Virus record (IMG/VR): IMGVR_UViG_3300018080_000121
Coordinates: 57,293-121,292 of that record
DNA from: a virus
Length of the DNA stretch: 64,000 nucleotides
Strand: one strand, 5' to 3'
Shown: positions 18,622 to 27,910 of the stretch, piece by piece
Layout: every line of letters begins with the position of its first letter
How positions within the stretch are numbered: the first letter of the stretch is position 1
The notes under the pieces: generated by a model
What the model was told of the DNA's origin: nothing
The model's database searches: none
Seen by the model: the letters and a program-made list of their open reading frames with translations, nothing else
Made by a program: the position numbers and the translations under genes

Positions 18622-19104
18622 ATGGGTACATTTAAAAGAGAGACATTGGAAGCTAAGACGGTTGTGGAACTCAGGGACATTCTTCGCAAGAAACAAATTA
18701 AAGGGATGATGAAGAAACCCAAGAGACAAATTATCAATGCGATCATGGATTCCCAGAAGGGTGCGGTTCCTGCAGCTGCAGTGGCGAAACCTTCCAAAGC
18801 TTCTCCCAAGTCCACTGGACCGGTTACCAAAATGTCTCTGACAATGGACAGTGAATTGACGAAGCCTGGTGCTCGATTCGGTAACAGAACCAAGACGACC
18901 GTCCGTGTTTCCTGTGGTGCTTCTTCTGGTGACTTTCCGGTTTGCGGTAAGAGCGTCGGCGCTGTTGCGAACTTCCTGCGCGAAGTCCTCAATGTCGATA
19001 AGCTCGCTGAGGGTCTTGTCAACGGTGAAAAAGTCTCTGAGGACTATGTTCTCCGTGAAGGGGATACCCTCGAATACATCAAACCTGCTGGCCGCAAGGG
19101 CTAG
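18622..19104 (+). CDS. ubiquitin-like protein with N-terminal SAP/Rho-N-like domain, C-terminus GRKG (160 aa)
   Basis: Predicted modifier of the cassette. Residues 12-45 look like a SAP/Rho-N helix-extended-helix (VVELRDILRKKQIKGMMKK), possibly DNA-binding, then an Ala/Pro/Lys linker. Residues 85-160 fit a beta-grasp fold of ThiS/MoaD type: TTVRVSC, a long helix SVGAVANFLREVLNV, NGEKVSEDYVLREGD, and a last strand LEYIKPAGRKG. PRTRC protein C also ends in a short G-x-KG tail. The final residue is glycine, so no proteolytic exposure would be needed. Codons here are markedly richer in G/C third bases than in neighbouring genes and a hairpin follows at once, both suggesting high expression. ATG 18622 is used because AAGGAGG is ten bases upstream. 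Confidence 0.75.
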   Translation: MGTFKRETLEAKTVVELRDILRKKQIKGMMKKPKRQIINAIMDSQKGAVPAAAVAKPSKASPKSTGPVTKMSLTMDSELTKPGARFGNRTKTTVRVSCGASSGDFPVCGKSVGAVANFLREVLNVDKLAEGLVNGEKVSEDYVLREGDTLEYIKPAGRKG

Positions 19105-19114
19105 AGCGTAGTTA

Positions 19115-19140
19115 GTGGGGGTGGGGAAACTCACCCCCAC
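19115..19140 (+). terminator. GC-rich hairpin after the ubiquitin-like gene
   Basis: A nine base-pair perfect stem (GTGGGGGTG with CACCCCCAC) around an eight-base loop, 11 bases after the Ubl stop. No T run follows, so it is either a weak terminator or a 3' end stabiliser. A fresh CCGGAGG ribosome site for the next gene starts a few bases later. Confidence 0.6.
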
Positions 19141-19157
19141 ATCCCGGAGGTGAAAAC

Positions 19158-19697
19158 ATGGAAGAAGAAGTTCGAGTGGTCGAGGAAACTGATGAGCACT
19201 ATTTAATTGAGAAGTTAGATGGATCAATGGTGAAGGCTTATAAGATTGACCAGCGAGATATTGTTGCGGCTCATATAGCTGGAGTTAATAAAATCGCAAA
19301 AGCTTTAGAACCAAGAGATGTAATGCATCTCGTTCATCTTATTGAAAATATTCTGAATTTTGAACCGACGATTTCAGAGTATTTGGATATGGCTACGAAT
19401 CTTGGTAATGTTATTGGTGACCTCTACGATAGAGTTGGAAATCCAAATCTTTTACATCATCCACATAAAAACATACACCCGGAATGTTATGGAACTGCAC
19501 AGACTCTTAGAGATGAATGTGTCAAGCTGCTAAAGTTATTGTGGGAGGTGTTAGAAGAGCAAGAGAGAGGAAATCGTATTGGCGACGTGAGATATAGTGT
19601 AGCTGAAATGACCAGGATAGTACTTTATGTTGCTAACCATCAAATTAAGTTCTCAAGACAAAGAGAGTGTACATATACGACAACAAAAATCTCTTGA
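19158..19697 (+). CDS. hypothetical protein within the ubiquitin-like cassette, 179 aa
   Basis: No family is recognised. It is predicted mostly helical, with a central LYDRVGNPNLLHHPHKN loop and a helix ECVKLLKLLWEVLEEQE. CCGGAGGTG precedes the ATG. It stands between the ubiquitin-like gene and the second E1-like gene, so an accessory role in the same system is possible by position only. Confidence 0.65.
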   Translation: MEEEVRVVEETDEHYLIEKLDGSMVKAYKIDQRDIVAAHIAGVNKIAKALEPRDVMHLVHLIENILNFEPTISEYLDMATNLGNVIGDLYDRVGNPNLLHHPHKNIHPECYGTAQTLRDECVKLLKLLWEVLEEQERGNRIGDVRYSVAEMTRIVLYVANHQIKFSRQRECTYTTTKIS

Positions 19698-19737
19698 TTT
19701 ATGAACCCGTTTATTATAGAAAGGGGTATTATGTGAA

Positions 19738-20628
19738 ATGGCGAATAGTATCGTTGTAATCGGGTTAGGCTCGCTGGGAGGTTTCTTTGCAGAAAATATC
19801 TCAAAGCTTGACGGGGTGAAACGCCTCATTCTTGTTGACCCGGATATTGTCGAGAAGAAAAATCTGAAAAATTCTATTTACAGAAAGAGAGATGTTGGAA
19901 AAGGAAAGGTTGATGCGCTTGCTGATATTCTAGAATTCAGTCTAGATGGGAGCATCGAAATCATAAAAATCTTTAAGGAGTTTAAGGAGGGAGAGACACA
20001 ACTACCAGAAGCAGATTTGGTGTTTGATTGTAGGGATGTTCTATGTAGCAGGGGTGGTTACATAGATGTGAAGATGTACATTTCTTTCCGAACGTTAGTC
20101 GTCGACTGTCAAAAACATGTTAATATTCCAAACACACGACGTGGAAGATATGTAGACCATGTTACCAAGAATGATATTCGAAATGCAGCATTTAACGCAT
20201 TTCTTCTAGTGTATAGTAAGAAGATTTATGATTTGATGCGACAACAGACAGTACATACAATCCAGTTGGACGATTATCGAGAAGGTGTAAACCAAAGTCT
20301 TGAGTTGGTACAGAGTAAAAATGACTTGGTATATGAAAGTCAGAATGGAGAAGAGAAATTAGTAAATCTCCATGAGAATCTAGTACCAATTCTTGAAGCC
20401 AATAAAAAACAGGATCTGAATGTGATTATTGGTGAAAAGCAAAATGTTTCACAAAAGTTAATGAAAATTCCATGTTCTGAGATGAGGGACCAATTCGACG
20501 TGATTAGGGTTTTCTCTGAGTTAGCAAGGAACATTCCATTGTCGTATGATAGGTATCTAATTCGAGTATTATATCTAAAGAAGGAAGGTATATATATCGA
20601 ATTGCTACCCAGCACAGGAGCTGCATAA
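19738..20628 (+). CDS. second ThiF/E1-like protein, 296 aa
   Basis: A second Rossmann-type E1-like adenylation domain. Visible elements are VVIGLGSLGGFF (residues 6-17), LVDPDIVEKKNLKNS and RDVGKGKVDAL, corresponding to the glycine-rich loop, the D-x-D-x-V-E-x-x-N-L element and the G-K-x-K element. The usual Arg after N-L is displaced (NLKNSIYR). The 130-residue C-terminal part is helical and not recognised. It differs clearly from the E1 at 17911, so it is probably not a duplicate of it: it may activate a different modifier or act as a non-catalytic partner, as in heterodimeric E1 enzymes (inference). Confidence 0.78.
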   Translation: MANSIVVIGLGSLGGFFAENISKLDGVKRLILVDPDIVEKKNLKNSIYRKRDVGKGKVDALADILEFSLDGSIEIIKIFKEFKEGETQLPEADLVFDCRDVLCSRGGYIDVKMYISFRTLVVDCQKHVNIPNTRRGRYVDHVTKNDIRNAAFNAFLLVYSKKIYDLMRQQTVHTIQLDDYREGVNQSLELVQSKNDLVYESQNGEEKLVNLHENLVPILEANKKQDLNVIIGEKQNVSQKLMKIPCSEMRDQFDVIRVFSELARNIPLSYDRYLIRVLYLKKEGIYIELLPSTGAA

Positions 20629-20629
20629 A

Positions 20630-21043
20630 ATGGGAGAACAATTCACAGTTGAGGTGAATAGTCCGATAGTCCCTGTTTCACTTATCTGGAATCAACAACT
20701 TTATGAGATTGTCGGCGTTCACCCAAGTTATGTGATGAATAAATATACAGTACACGTCGACGACTCTAGAAACATTACGGAATTGTACATCTGGAACTCG
20801 TTCCACCCAAACGCAGGCAATGCAACCAATGAACAAGTTCCTATTTCACAACCGCCGAGAATGAGTAAGTTCTGTTTACCACCAGAGTTAATAGGAACTC
20901 ATTTTGAGCTTCCTGATACTACTTACTTTTTAGAGCAATTTGTTCTAAATCGGTGGTACCTTGATAATCCACATCACTATCCAAATCCTATCCATTACAA
21001 AACTGAACCAGACATAGGAGGGCAACATGTTGGGAGAATTTGA
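20630..21043 (+). CDS. small HPN-motif protein, possible divergent E2-like fold (137 aa)
   Basis: Starts next to the second E1-like gene (AGGAG upstream). The order strand (YTVHVD), strand ending NSFHPNA, FCLPPELIG, then a helix with YFLEQFVLNRWYLDNP recalls the E2 core, in which an HPN tripeptide precedes the catalytic cysteine and a helix ends in D/P-N. The HPN-to-Cys gap is 22 residues against about 8 in classical E2 enzymes, so the match is weak. The alternative is an unrelated small beta-rich protein. Confidence 0.4.
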   Translation: MGEQFTVEVNSPIVPVSLIWNQQLYEIVGVHPSYVMNKYTVHVDDSRNITELYIWNSFHPNAGNATNEQVPISQPPRMSKFCLPPELIGTHFELPDTTYFLEQFVLNRWYLDNPHHYPNPIHYKTEPDIGGQHVGRI

Positions 21044-21320
21044 AAAAGCTCTTGAGCAAAGAGTTGAGAGCTTGGTGGACAAGCGAATTGAAGAACTAGA
21101 CCTTGCGACAAAATCAAATGTCGAAGAAGAAATTGTTGCTCGGATTGAGGAAGCGGAAGATGAATCTCTTAAAAAGATCAGGAGAACTGTAAGAGAAACA
21201 ATTACTCAAGTAATTGCTTCGGAGATCAAGAGACACTTGATTTTCTTAGCAGAGAAATTGGACTCAATGCCTTTGGGTCCAAGAATTTCAAAAATCTTCA
21301 AAGAGTTGAAGGAGGAGTAA
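21027..21320 (+). CDS. small coiled-coil protein, 97 aa
   Basis: A strongly charged, heptad-like sequence (Glu/Lys/Arg with Leu/Ile/Val spacing) that should form a long helix or coiled coil. GGAGGG precedes the ATG; the gene overlaps the previous one by 17 bases and ends 1 base before the RNA polymerase beta' gene. An omega-like or assembly role for the polymerase is conceivable from position only. Confidence 0.65.
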   Translation: MLGEFEKALEQRVESLVDKRIEELDLATKSNVEEEIVARIEEAEDESLKKIRRTVRETITQVIASEIKRHLIFLAEKLDSMPLGPRISKIFKELKEE

Positions 21321-21321
21321 T

Positions 21322-24033
21322 ATGCCATCTTTGTTAAACTATAACCAGTTCTGTGAAGAACTAAAAGAAGTTACAACAACAAAGATTATTGACAAGAAGA
21401 AGTTCCATGCTGAAGGTCTGTTCTCTGAACAGATCTTTGGTCCTGTTAAGAACTATACTTGTCAATGTGGGACATATTATGGAATCTCTGGAGCAGGTGG
21501 TACGTGTAAAGATTGTGGGGTCGACGTTGTAAATAGTAATGAACGACGTCGAAGATTTGCTAAAATTGTATTACCAATACCAGTGGTCAATCCAGTCTTT
21601 TATGATCTGTTGATTGACCTTGGTGGTAATATGATTAAAGATGCGATCACCCAATTGCTTAGAGATGAAAAAAGTGTCCTATATTGGCATGAGGATGAAG
21701 AAGAATTTAGGATCACAGATGAGGAAAATATAGAAGCTGGTACCGAGATTTTTAGAGGTACCGCTGCTGTCAAAGAAATGATCCAAGTTCTTGCAGATAA
21801 ACTTGCGGAAGAAGACGCTGAGGGATGGGATATAGTTCTCGATAATATCGATCAATTGGTTATAGAATATGTCATTGTATTACCTCCGGACCTAAGACCT
21901 GCATCTAGAGGTGTTACACAAAATGACCAAGTGGTTGATAAAATCAATAGATTCTATACTCAGATCCTAACAAAGAAAGAAGCTATGAGGGATACAATTT
22001 TGGATGTCAGACGAGATCCAACTTTGTATTACAGCTATGCAAAACAACTCCAGAAGGATGTCAATGAGTTATACACGCATATTCTTGATAAGTTGTCAAA
22101 AAAGGAAGGGTTGATTCGCGGAAATATTCTTGGGAAGAGAATAGATTTCTCGGGTCGAGCTGTCATTGTGCCATCACCGACACTCAATTTTGATGAGTGC
22201 TCACTTCCGTATGCTATGTTTCTAGAATTATTCAAACTGAGAATTGCTAAAAAGTTAATTCAGTTGGAAAAATTCAAACTTCTGAATGACGCCATTGACT
22301 TTGTAGATGAATGTATAGAGCTGAAAATTCCGGTTCTATTTAAGATCTGTGAAGAGATGGCGGAAGGTGAAGTATGTTTGTTAAATAGACAACCCTCGCT
22401 CCACAAATTAAGCATGTTGGGATACTACATTAAAGTATCTTTGGATAATGTAATTAAGATACACCCATTGTCATGTCCACCATTCAATGCTGACTTTGAT
22501 GGTGACCAGATGGCGGTATACATCCCAATCACACCGGAGTCAAAACAAGAAGTAATTGATAAACTCCTGGTTACTAGAAATTTAAGTAACCCATCAAATG
22601 GAAGTTTGTCAACTGTTCCAAGCCAAGATATGGTTCTTGGAGTTTACTCATTAACAACTGGATACTTCAAAGAATTTAGTGCCTTGATAGATTGTAAAGG
22701 AGAGCAAATAACTGAAGGTATGAAACTTTTCAACGATTGCTTACCTGAAGATTATCCTCTTGTAAATGAGTCTGTTGGTGGAAAACGTTTGGTAGAAATA
22801 CTGAACGATATAAACACAAGATACGAACCTGAAGAAGTAATACGAGTCCTTGATAACATTAAATTTCTTGGGTTTAAGTACTCAACATTATTTGGTGCAA
22901 CTCTTTCTCTGAACCATTGTTATATGGAAGAGGCGGTGAACATCAGGGAAGGGTTATATGAGAGTGACTCGATTGTTGAACAGGTGAGTAAAGTATCAGG
23001 CGATGAAACAACTCAATTACTGAAAGACAACTTCCATTATTCTTATATGATTGAGTCTGGAGCAAGAGGTAGTTGGGATCAGGTTCGACAAATAGTCTTA
23101 ACCAGAGGGTTTATCTCAAACTTTAATGGCGAGATTATTACAGAACCTATCAAGAATAGTTTCATCAGAGGATTAACCCAAAAAGAGTTCTTCAACTCTA
23201 CGTATGGTAGTAGAAAAGGTCTCCTTGACGTTGCGTTGAACACTGGAACTTCAGGTTACCTTTCTAGAAAATTAATCTTCGCTTGCGCAAATCTCCAGAT
23301 AGATCAAAGTTTGGATGATTGCGGAACCCAAGACTTTCTTGATGTGTATGTTGATACACCAAAGAAAGCAAAAATGTTGGTTGGTAAATGGATGAAGACT
23401 GATGGTGGACTCATGTTAATTACCGAAGACAATTGTATGACTTTGGTCAGCGAGTTGATCCAAGTTAGGAGTCCAATCTTATGTCAATCGGAAAGATTAT
23501 GTTGTAAATGTTACGGTGAGTTGTATAAGACTCTTGATACAAGATTTGTAGGAGTTATAGCAGCGCAATCCCTTGGAGAATGTAATACTCAGTTAGTATT
23601 GAGAACATTCCATACGAGTGGTGTAGCACAGCTAAATAAGGACAACGATGCAGAAGATATGAAGCAACAAGATATTGTTAGTGATCTATCAACTGTATCC
23701 AGACTCCTACACCAGTTCAATAAGAGTACAAAATATGATGAGTTGACTCATAATCTTTTCACAAATTACAACCATCGACGTACAATACATCATACACATT
23801 TTGAGTGTGTTGTGTCACAGCTTATGTGGAGTGGAGTTCAAAAGTGGAGATTGGTAAAAGATCGAGACAAAGCAAAGCTTGAATTCCACAGTGTCCAGAC
23901 AGTTCCATCTTATGAATCGTGGTTGATGGGACTGGCGTTTTCAAATCCAAAGAAACACATCATTAAAGGTATCTTACATTCTGGTTTGTATAAGGGTGTA
24001 ATGGACAAGATCTTATGTGGTGAAAGCGTATAA
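21322..24033 (+). CDS. DNA-directed RNA polymerase beta' subunit
   Basis: Catalytic subunit of a multisubunit RNA polymerase. The active-site motif NADFDGDQM is intact at residues 389-397. Other family landmarks follow in order: an N-terminal zinc ribbon (CQCG and CKDCG, residues 47-67), GRAVIVPSP, NRQPSLHKLSM, the bridge-helix region LTQKEFFNSTYGSRKGLLD with NTGTSGYLSRKL, and QSLGECNTQLVLRTFHTSG. At 903 aa it is much shorter than bacterial beta' (about 1200-1400) but is one polypeptide, not split as in phiKZ-type phages. It precedes the beta gene, the reverse of the bacterial rpoB-rpoC order. Confidence 0.95.
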   Translation: MPSLLNYNQFCEELKEVTTTKIIDKKKFHAEGLFSEQIFGPVKNYTCQCGTYYGISGAGGTCKDCGVDVVNSNERRRRFAKIVLPIPVVNPVFYDLLIDLGGNMIKDAITQLLRDEKSVLYWHEDEEEFRITDEENIEAGTEIFRGTAAVKEMIQVLADKLAEEDAEGWDIVLDNIDQLVIEYVIVLPPDLRPASRGVTQNDQVVDKINRFYTQILTKKEAMRDTILDVRRDPTLYYSYAKQLQKDVNELYTHILDKLSKKEGLIRGNILGKRIDFSGRAVIVPSPTLNFDECSLPYAMFLELFKLRIAKKLIQLEKFKLLNDAIDFVDECIELKIPVLFKICEEMAEGEVCLLNRQPSLHKLSMLGYYIKVSLDNVIKIHPLSCPPFNADFDGDQMAVYIPITPESKQEVIDKLLVTRNLSNPSNGSLSTVPSQDMVLGVYSLTTGYFKEFSALIDCKGEQITEGMKLFNDCLPEDYPLVNESVGGKRLVEILNDINTRYEPEEVIRVLDNIKFLGFKYSTLFGATLSLNHCYMEEAVNIREGLYESDSIVEQVSKVSGDETTQLLKDNFHYSYMIESGARGSWDQVRQIVLTRGFISNFNGEIITEPIKNSFIRGLTQKEFFNSTYGSRKGLLDVALNTGTSGYLSRKLIFACANLQIDQSLDDCGTQDFLDVYVDTPKKAKMLVGKWMKTDGGLMLITEDNCMTLVSELIQVRSPILCQSERLCCKCYGELYKTLDTRFVGVIAAQSLGECNTQLVLRTFHTSGVAQLNKDNDAEDMKQQDIVSDLSTVSRLLHQFNKSTKYDELTHNLFTNYNHRRTIHHTHFECVVSQLMWSGVQKWRLVKDRDKAKLEFHSVQTVPSYESWLMGLAFSNPKKHIIKGILHSGLYKGVMDKILCGESV

Positions 24034-24049
24034 CGAAGGAGGTTGGATC

Positions 24050-27000
24050 TTGAACATCATTAATCCGCACTACAAATTGCGTGAACAGAACATTTTCTCC
24101 ATAAGAGACCAAGAATATGCAGCGCTCCTAGAGACAGTAAGACAAATTCTAATCCCGGCTGAAGAGCTGGGATTTGAACTTACTGACTGTAGGATAAAAG
24201 ATTCGAGGTTCTCAACTGGAGAGATTTCTAGAACTTTAAAACAGAACCTAGTCATTCGATTACAAAAGGGAGCGTCAAAGATTGACCTCTCAATGCAAAT
24301 TCCAAAGCTCGTTGATGGGAATTATATCATCATAAACGGGAGGAAGAAAATTCCCCAATTTCAATTGTTTGATATTCCAGTTGTTACAAGGGGAAAGAGT
24401 ATCAAAATCAGGACTAATGTAGCGACAATTATGATCATTGAGCAGAAGGAAGCTCCCTTTACATACATCAGTATTCTTGGGAGAAAAGTCCCGTTGTTTC
24501 TGGTTATCTTTGGTTACTATGGAATTGAGCCTGTTGCGCAGAGGTTTAATCTTCCAACACTTCAAGTAAGCGATACCAACCTGGACACAATGTATGACCG
24601 ACTGCTTTATGACATGAAAATGTTCTATGATAGTTCTCGGGGTACTACACAAGATGATATCATCAAAGAAATTGGTAGATATTACTCAAAGTACAATGCT
24701 AGAGTTAAGGGTGAAGATTTGATGTATGCTCTTGACTTAATCCTTGATACAGATGTAATGTCTGCTTGCTTCTTTAGGACCGGGTCCATTCTAGAAGAGA
24801 TTCTAGATGTAATGCAAAACGGTCCATTGGATGATACGTTAATTACAAACAAGAGGATTCGATGTTTTGAGTATGTCATCCTCGCAAAGGTCTCTAAAGC
24901 TGTATTTGATCTCTGTATGTCAAATCGTACAGCTAGACAACCGAAATTCAATGTAAACTCAACTGCGATTTTATCTGAGTGTAATGTATCGGATATAGTC
25001 CAGTTTGACTTTTCTATTAATCCAATCGACGAGCTGACCAAACTAAGTAGAACTAGTCTTGTAGGTCCTGGTGGTTTTAACAGACAAAATGTACCAGAGC
25101 ATCTAAGAGATATTATGCCTACAATGTTTGGACGGTTATGTCCAGTTGACACACCTGACCGAGATAATTGTGGAGTTCTCCAGAACTTAGTTCCAAATGC
25201 AATTTTAGATGACAATTTAAAGTTTTCTGAAGAGTATTTGGAGAAACAACCAATCTCAATAGCGGTGTCAATGGTTCCATTTCTTGAGCACGATGACCAA
25301 ACTCGACTCCAGATGTCAGCTTCACAGATGCGTCAAAGTATTATGTTAAAGAACTTCGACCAACCAATGATCCAGTCTGGTTGTGAAGGGTTGTATACAG
25401 ACAAGACACAATTTGTAAAGGTAGCAAAGAAAAATGGAGAAGTCGTACATCTCGATCACAACTATCTCATCTTGCTTTATGATGACAAGACCGTAGATAT
25501 ATTCGATATCTCATATCGAAAGATTTACATCTCAAACCTTGATGTATACAAAGTTTATGTACAACAAGGGGATAAAGTCAAAGCAGGAGATATTCTGGCT
25601 GAGAGTTATTTTACAGATAATGGAAAGATTAACATTGGTAAAAACCTGTTAACTGCTGTTGCGGAATACTATGGGTATAACTATGAGGATGGAATTGTCC
25701 TATCTGATAGAGTTGTAAAAGAGGGAATGTTCACATCTGTACATTTCATAGATTTATCCTTTACCCTTCCGCCAAATAAAGTTCTCCTAAGTCTTTCACA
25801 AGATGAGTATAAACCCCTTCCAGGTGTAAGGGAAAGGGTTTCTAAAGGAGAACCATATATGATTACCAAGGAAATGCCTTCTATACAGATGGATTACAAA
25901 AGCATTTTTAAGAAGGAACGTCCGGTATTAGCTAAATCGGATATGATTATCACCGAGGTAAACATGTTTGCAAACTCATGGAATAAAGAAATACCACAGT
26001 TTGATAAATGGATGGAAAAGAAGTTAACGCAACAGCAAAAGCAAGAAGAGAAAATTGCTAACATCGTTGGGGAATATCTTTCCAAAGAAGATACAACTAG
26101 ATTCGTAAGGGATCATGATCTTGCGAAATATGGAAATATTGGAAAGTATAAATTCAAAGGTGAATACATTAACGGTGTCCGAGTAGAGATGTTTGGAATC
26201 TTCTTCCGACCAATCCAAATCGGTGACAAAATTGGAAATCGTCATGGGAATAAGGGAGTTGTATCTACTATTGTACCACAAGAGAAAATGCCACAACTAC
26301 CTGATGGGCGACACGTAGATATTTGTATTAATCCGCTTGGTATTATAAGCCGGATGAATATTGGGCAAGTTTATGAACTCCATTTAGGCATGGCTCTATA
26401 TGACTTGAGGGAAACTCTGAAAGCAATTCTTGATGGACGGGAAAAGAATTCAGCAGAATTAGATGACGCAAAACGTCAAGAACTTGCAAAAAGATTTCTC
26501 CTTGGATTTATTGAGTTGGTTGATAAAACTGACGAACATTGGTATTATGACCAATATGTAGAACATCTTCCAGAAACTATCGACGAGAAGTTTATTGATA
26601 ACATTGTTCTCCTACAACCTCCATTTGAGTCGATGAATATGTCTGAGATGAAGGAAGCATTGGAGTACACAGGCACAAAGTTTGAGTACCCACTATTTGA
26701 ACCGATGGCTGGACAGAACATTCAGAATGAGATTGCTGTGGGTTATTTGTACTTCTTTAAGATGGTACACATTGCTGAGACTCGTCTTGCTGCAAGAGGA
26801 ATTGGATCCTACACAAGGAAGACACTTCAACCTTTAGCAGGAAGAAAGAATCGAGGCGGTCAGAGAATGGGTGAAATGGAAACAGGGTGTCTCATTGGAC
26901 ATGACGCTCCAGTTAACTTAGCAGAATGTCTGACAACCAAGTCAGATTGTACTGATAAGAAGAACCAATATATCCGAGATGAAATTGACACGGGTATGAA

Positions 27001-27082
27001 ACTGGAAGAGGAAGGTGACAATGTAGCAGAATCTGTCAAACTTCTGAAAGCGTATCTTACGACAATAGGAGTAAGGATGTGA
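24050..27082 (+). CDS. DNA-directed RNA polymerase beta subunit
   Basis: The beta subunit, 1010 aa, partner of the beta' subunit at 21322. Conserved segments include [20 protein letters not shown] (bacterial CPIETPEGPNIGL), DGIVLSDR, and the long C-terminal block [15 protein letters not shown] (about residue 731), [18 protein letters not shown], and LAARGIGSY with [14 protein letters not shown]. The proposed start is TTG 24050, seven bases after AAGGAGG; an upstream in-frame GTG at 24017 lies within beta' and has no such site. Alpha, omega and sigma subunits are not seen in the window. Confidence 0.95.
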   Translation: MNIINPHYKLREQNIFSIRDQEYAALLETVRQILIPAEELGFELTDCRIKDSRFSTGEISRTLKQNLVIRLQKGASKIDLSMQIPKLVDGNYIIINGRKKIPQFQLFDIPVVTRGKSIKIRTNVATIMIIEQKEAPFTYISILGRKVPLFLVIFGYYGIEPVAQRFNLPTLQVSDTNLDTMYDRLLYDMKMFYDSSRGTTQDDIIKEIGRYYSKYNARVKGEDLMYALDLILDTDVMSACFFRTGSILEEILDVMQNGPLDDTLITNKRIRCFEYVILAKVSKAVFDLCMSNRTARQPKFNVNSTAILSECNVSDIVQFDFSINPIDELTKLSRTSLVGPGGFNRQNVPEHLRDIMPTMFGRLCPVDTPDRDNCGVLQNLVPNAILDDNLKFSEEYLEKQPISIAVSMVPFLEHDDQTRLQMSASQMRQSIMLKNFDQPMIQSGCEGLYTDKTQFVKVAKKNGEVVHLDHNYLILLYDDKTVDIFDISYRKIYISNLDVYKVYVQQGDKVKAGDILAESYFTDNGKINIGKNLLTAVAEYYGYNYEDGIVLSDRVVKEGMFTSVHFIDLSFTLPPNKVLLSLSQDEYKPLPGVRERVSKGEPYMITKEMPSIQMDYKSIFKKERPVLAKSDMIITEVNMFANSWNKEIPQFDKWMEKKLTQQQKQEEKIANIVGEYLSKEDTTRFVRDHDLAKYGNIGKYKFKGEYINGVRVEMFGIFFRPIQIGDKIGNRHGNKGVVSTIVPQEKMPQLPDGRHVDICINPLGIISRMNIGQVYELHLGMALYDLRETLKAILDGREKNSAELDDAKRQELAKRFLLGFIELVDKTDEHWYYDQYVEHLPETIDEKFIDNIVLLQPPFESMNMSEMKEALEYTGTKFEYPLFEPMAGQNIQNEIAVGYLYFFKMVHIAETRLAARGIGSYTRKTLQPLAGRKNRGGQRMGEMETGCLIGHDAPVNLAECLTTKSDCTDKKNQYIRDEIDTGMKLEEEGDNVAESVKLLKAYLTTIGVRM

Positions 27083-27540
27083 ACAATTTGAGAAATTGTC
27101 CGGACTGTGGAGTAAAACCTGGCCAGATTCATAAAGACAATTGTGACGTCGAAAGATGCTCTGTCTGTGGGGGTCAAACTCTTACTTGTGGTGGATGTGG
27201 TGGCCATGATATGGAGTTTGCAAAATGGACAGGGATCTGGCCAGGCGCAGCTGAAAGTGAATTTTTAGGAATTAATCTAAACGAATTTTACGAAAGAGGA
27301 TATCATAAAATCTTCTTTGTGAAAGCTGAAGTTCAATATTATGAGGGGAAGGGTTTTCGAGAACAGCATTTCGATTACCCTCTAAATATTGAACAACGAC
27401 TGAAGGGAGGTTGTGAAACTAATGAGAAGAGCCATCTATGCAGGGAGCTTCGATCCAGCAACGATGGGTCACATATGGATGATCAAGGAGGGTGCTCGGT
27501 TGTTCGACGAACTGATAGTAGTGATCGGGGACAATCCTGA
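27079..27540 (+). CDS. zinc-ribbon protein (CPDCG...WTGxWPG family), 153 aa
   Basis: Two or three zinc-binding cysteine pairs ([30 protein letters not shown]) are followed by [19 protein letters not shown]. This combination is a known, uncharacterised small family found in bacteria and phages. The start is GTG 27079 (AGGAG upstream), overlapping the beta stop. The last 39 residues are encoded inside coaD in another frame and look non-functional, so the real domain ends near residue 110. Confidence 0.7.
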   Translation: MNNLRNCPDCGVKPGQIHKDNCDVERCSVCGGQTLTCGGCGGHDMEFAKWTGIWPGAAESEFLGINLNEFYERGYHKIFFVKAEVQYYEGKGFREQHFDYPLNIEQRLKGGCETNEKSHLCRELRSSNDGSHMDDQGGCSVVRRTDSSDRGQS

Positions 27541-27910
27541 GAAAACGTATATGTTCTCAGAAGAAGAGAGGCTCCATATCTTACAAGTGTGCACTGAAAG
27601 TATACCAAACGTATCTATTAAGTTCTTAAGGAAGAAGTATCTAGCAGATTTTGCGAAGTACGAAGCAGCATATTATCTATTGCGGGGTATAAGATCCTCA
27701 AGTGATTATGCTTATGAGAAAATCATGAGATATATCAATGAGGATCTGCACCCAGCATTAGTGACTGTATTTCTCATCCCTCCAAAAGAATATGTTGAAG
27801 TAAGCTCCAGTCTGATTAAGGGATTGGTTGGTCCTGAGGGATGGGAGAGTGTTACAGCTAGGTATCTTCCTGCAGTTGCACATACGATGTTAAAGGAGAA
27901 GGTGAAATGA
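27422..27910 (+). CDS. coaD: phosphopantetheine adenylyltransferase (CoaD-like)
   Basis: A nucleotidyltransferase of the CoaD type, which makes dephospho-CoA from 4'-phosphopantetheine and ATP. The signature [15 protein letters not shown] matches GSFDPxTxGHxxxI with the T/HxGH nucleotide-binding site, and [11 protein letters not shown] corresponds to the C-terminal SSTx[16 protein letters not shown] matches the family's RGLRxxxDFExE. The length of 162 aa is typical. ATG 27422 (GGGAGG 11 bases upstream) is preferred over GTG 27413. Why a phage carries it is unclear; a CoA or NAD-like cofactor role is possible. Confidence 0.9.
   Translation: MRRAIYAGSFDPATMGHIWMIKEGARLFDELIVVIGDNPEKTYMFSEEERLHILQVCTESIPNVSIKFLRKKYLADFAKYEAAYYLLRGIRSSSDYAYEKIMRYINEDLHPALVTVFLIPPKEYVEVSSSLIKGLVGPEGWESVTARYLPAVAHTMLKEKVK

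Noticed and set aside
21322-27082. phiKZ-type nucleus-forming phage because of the RNA polymerase
   Set aside because: Both large subunits are unsplit and no nuclear-shell-like (chimallin) or PhuZ tubulin gene is present in the window.
27422-27540. A frameshift fusing the zinc-ribbon gene with coaD
   Set aside because: CoaD has its own ribosome site and its start is complete; the zinc-ribbon frame just runs on by chance.
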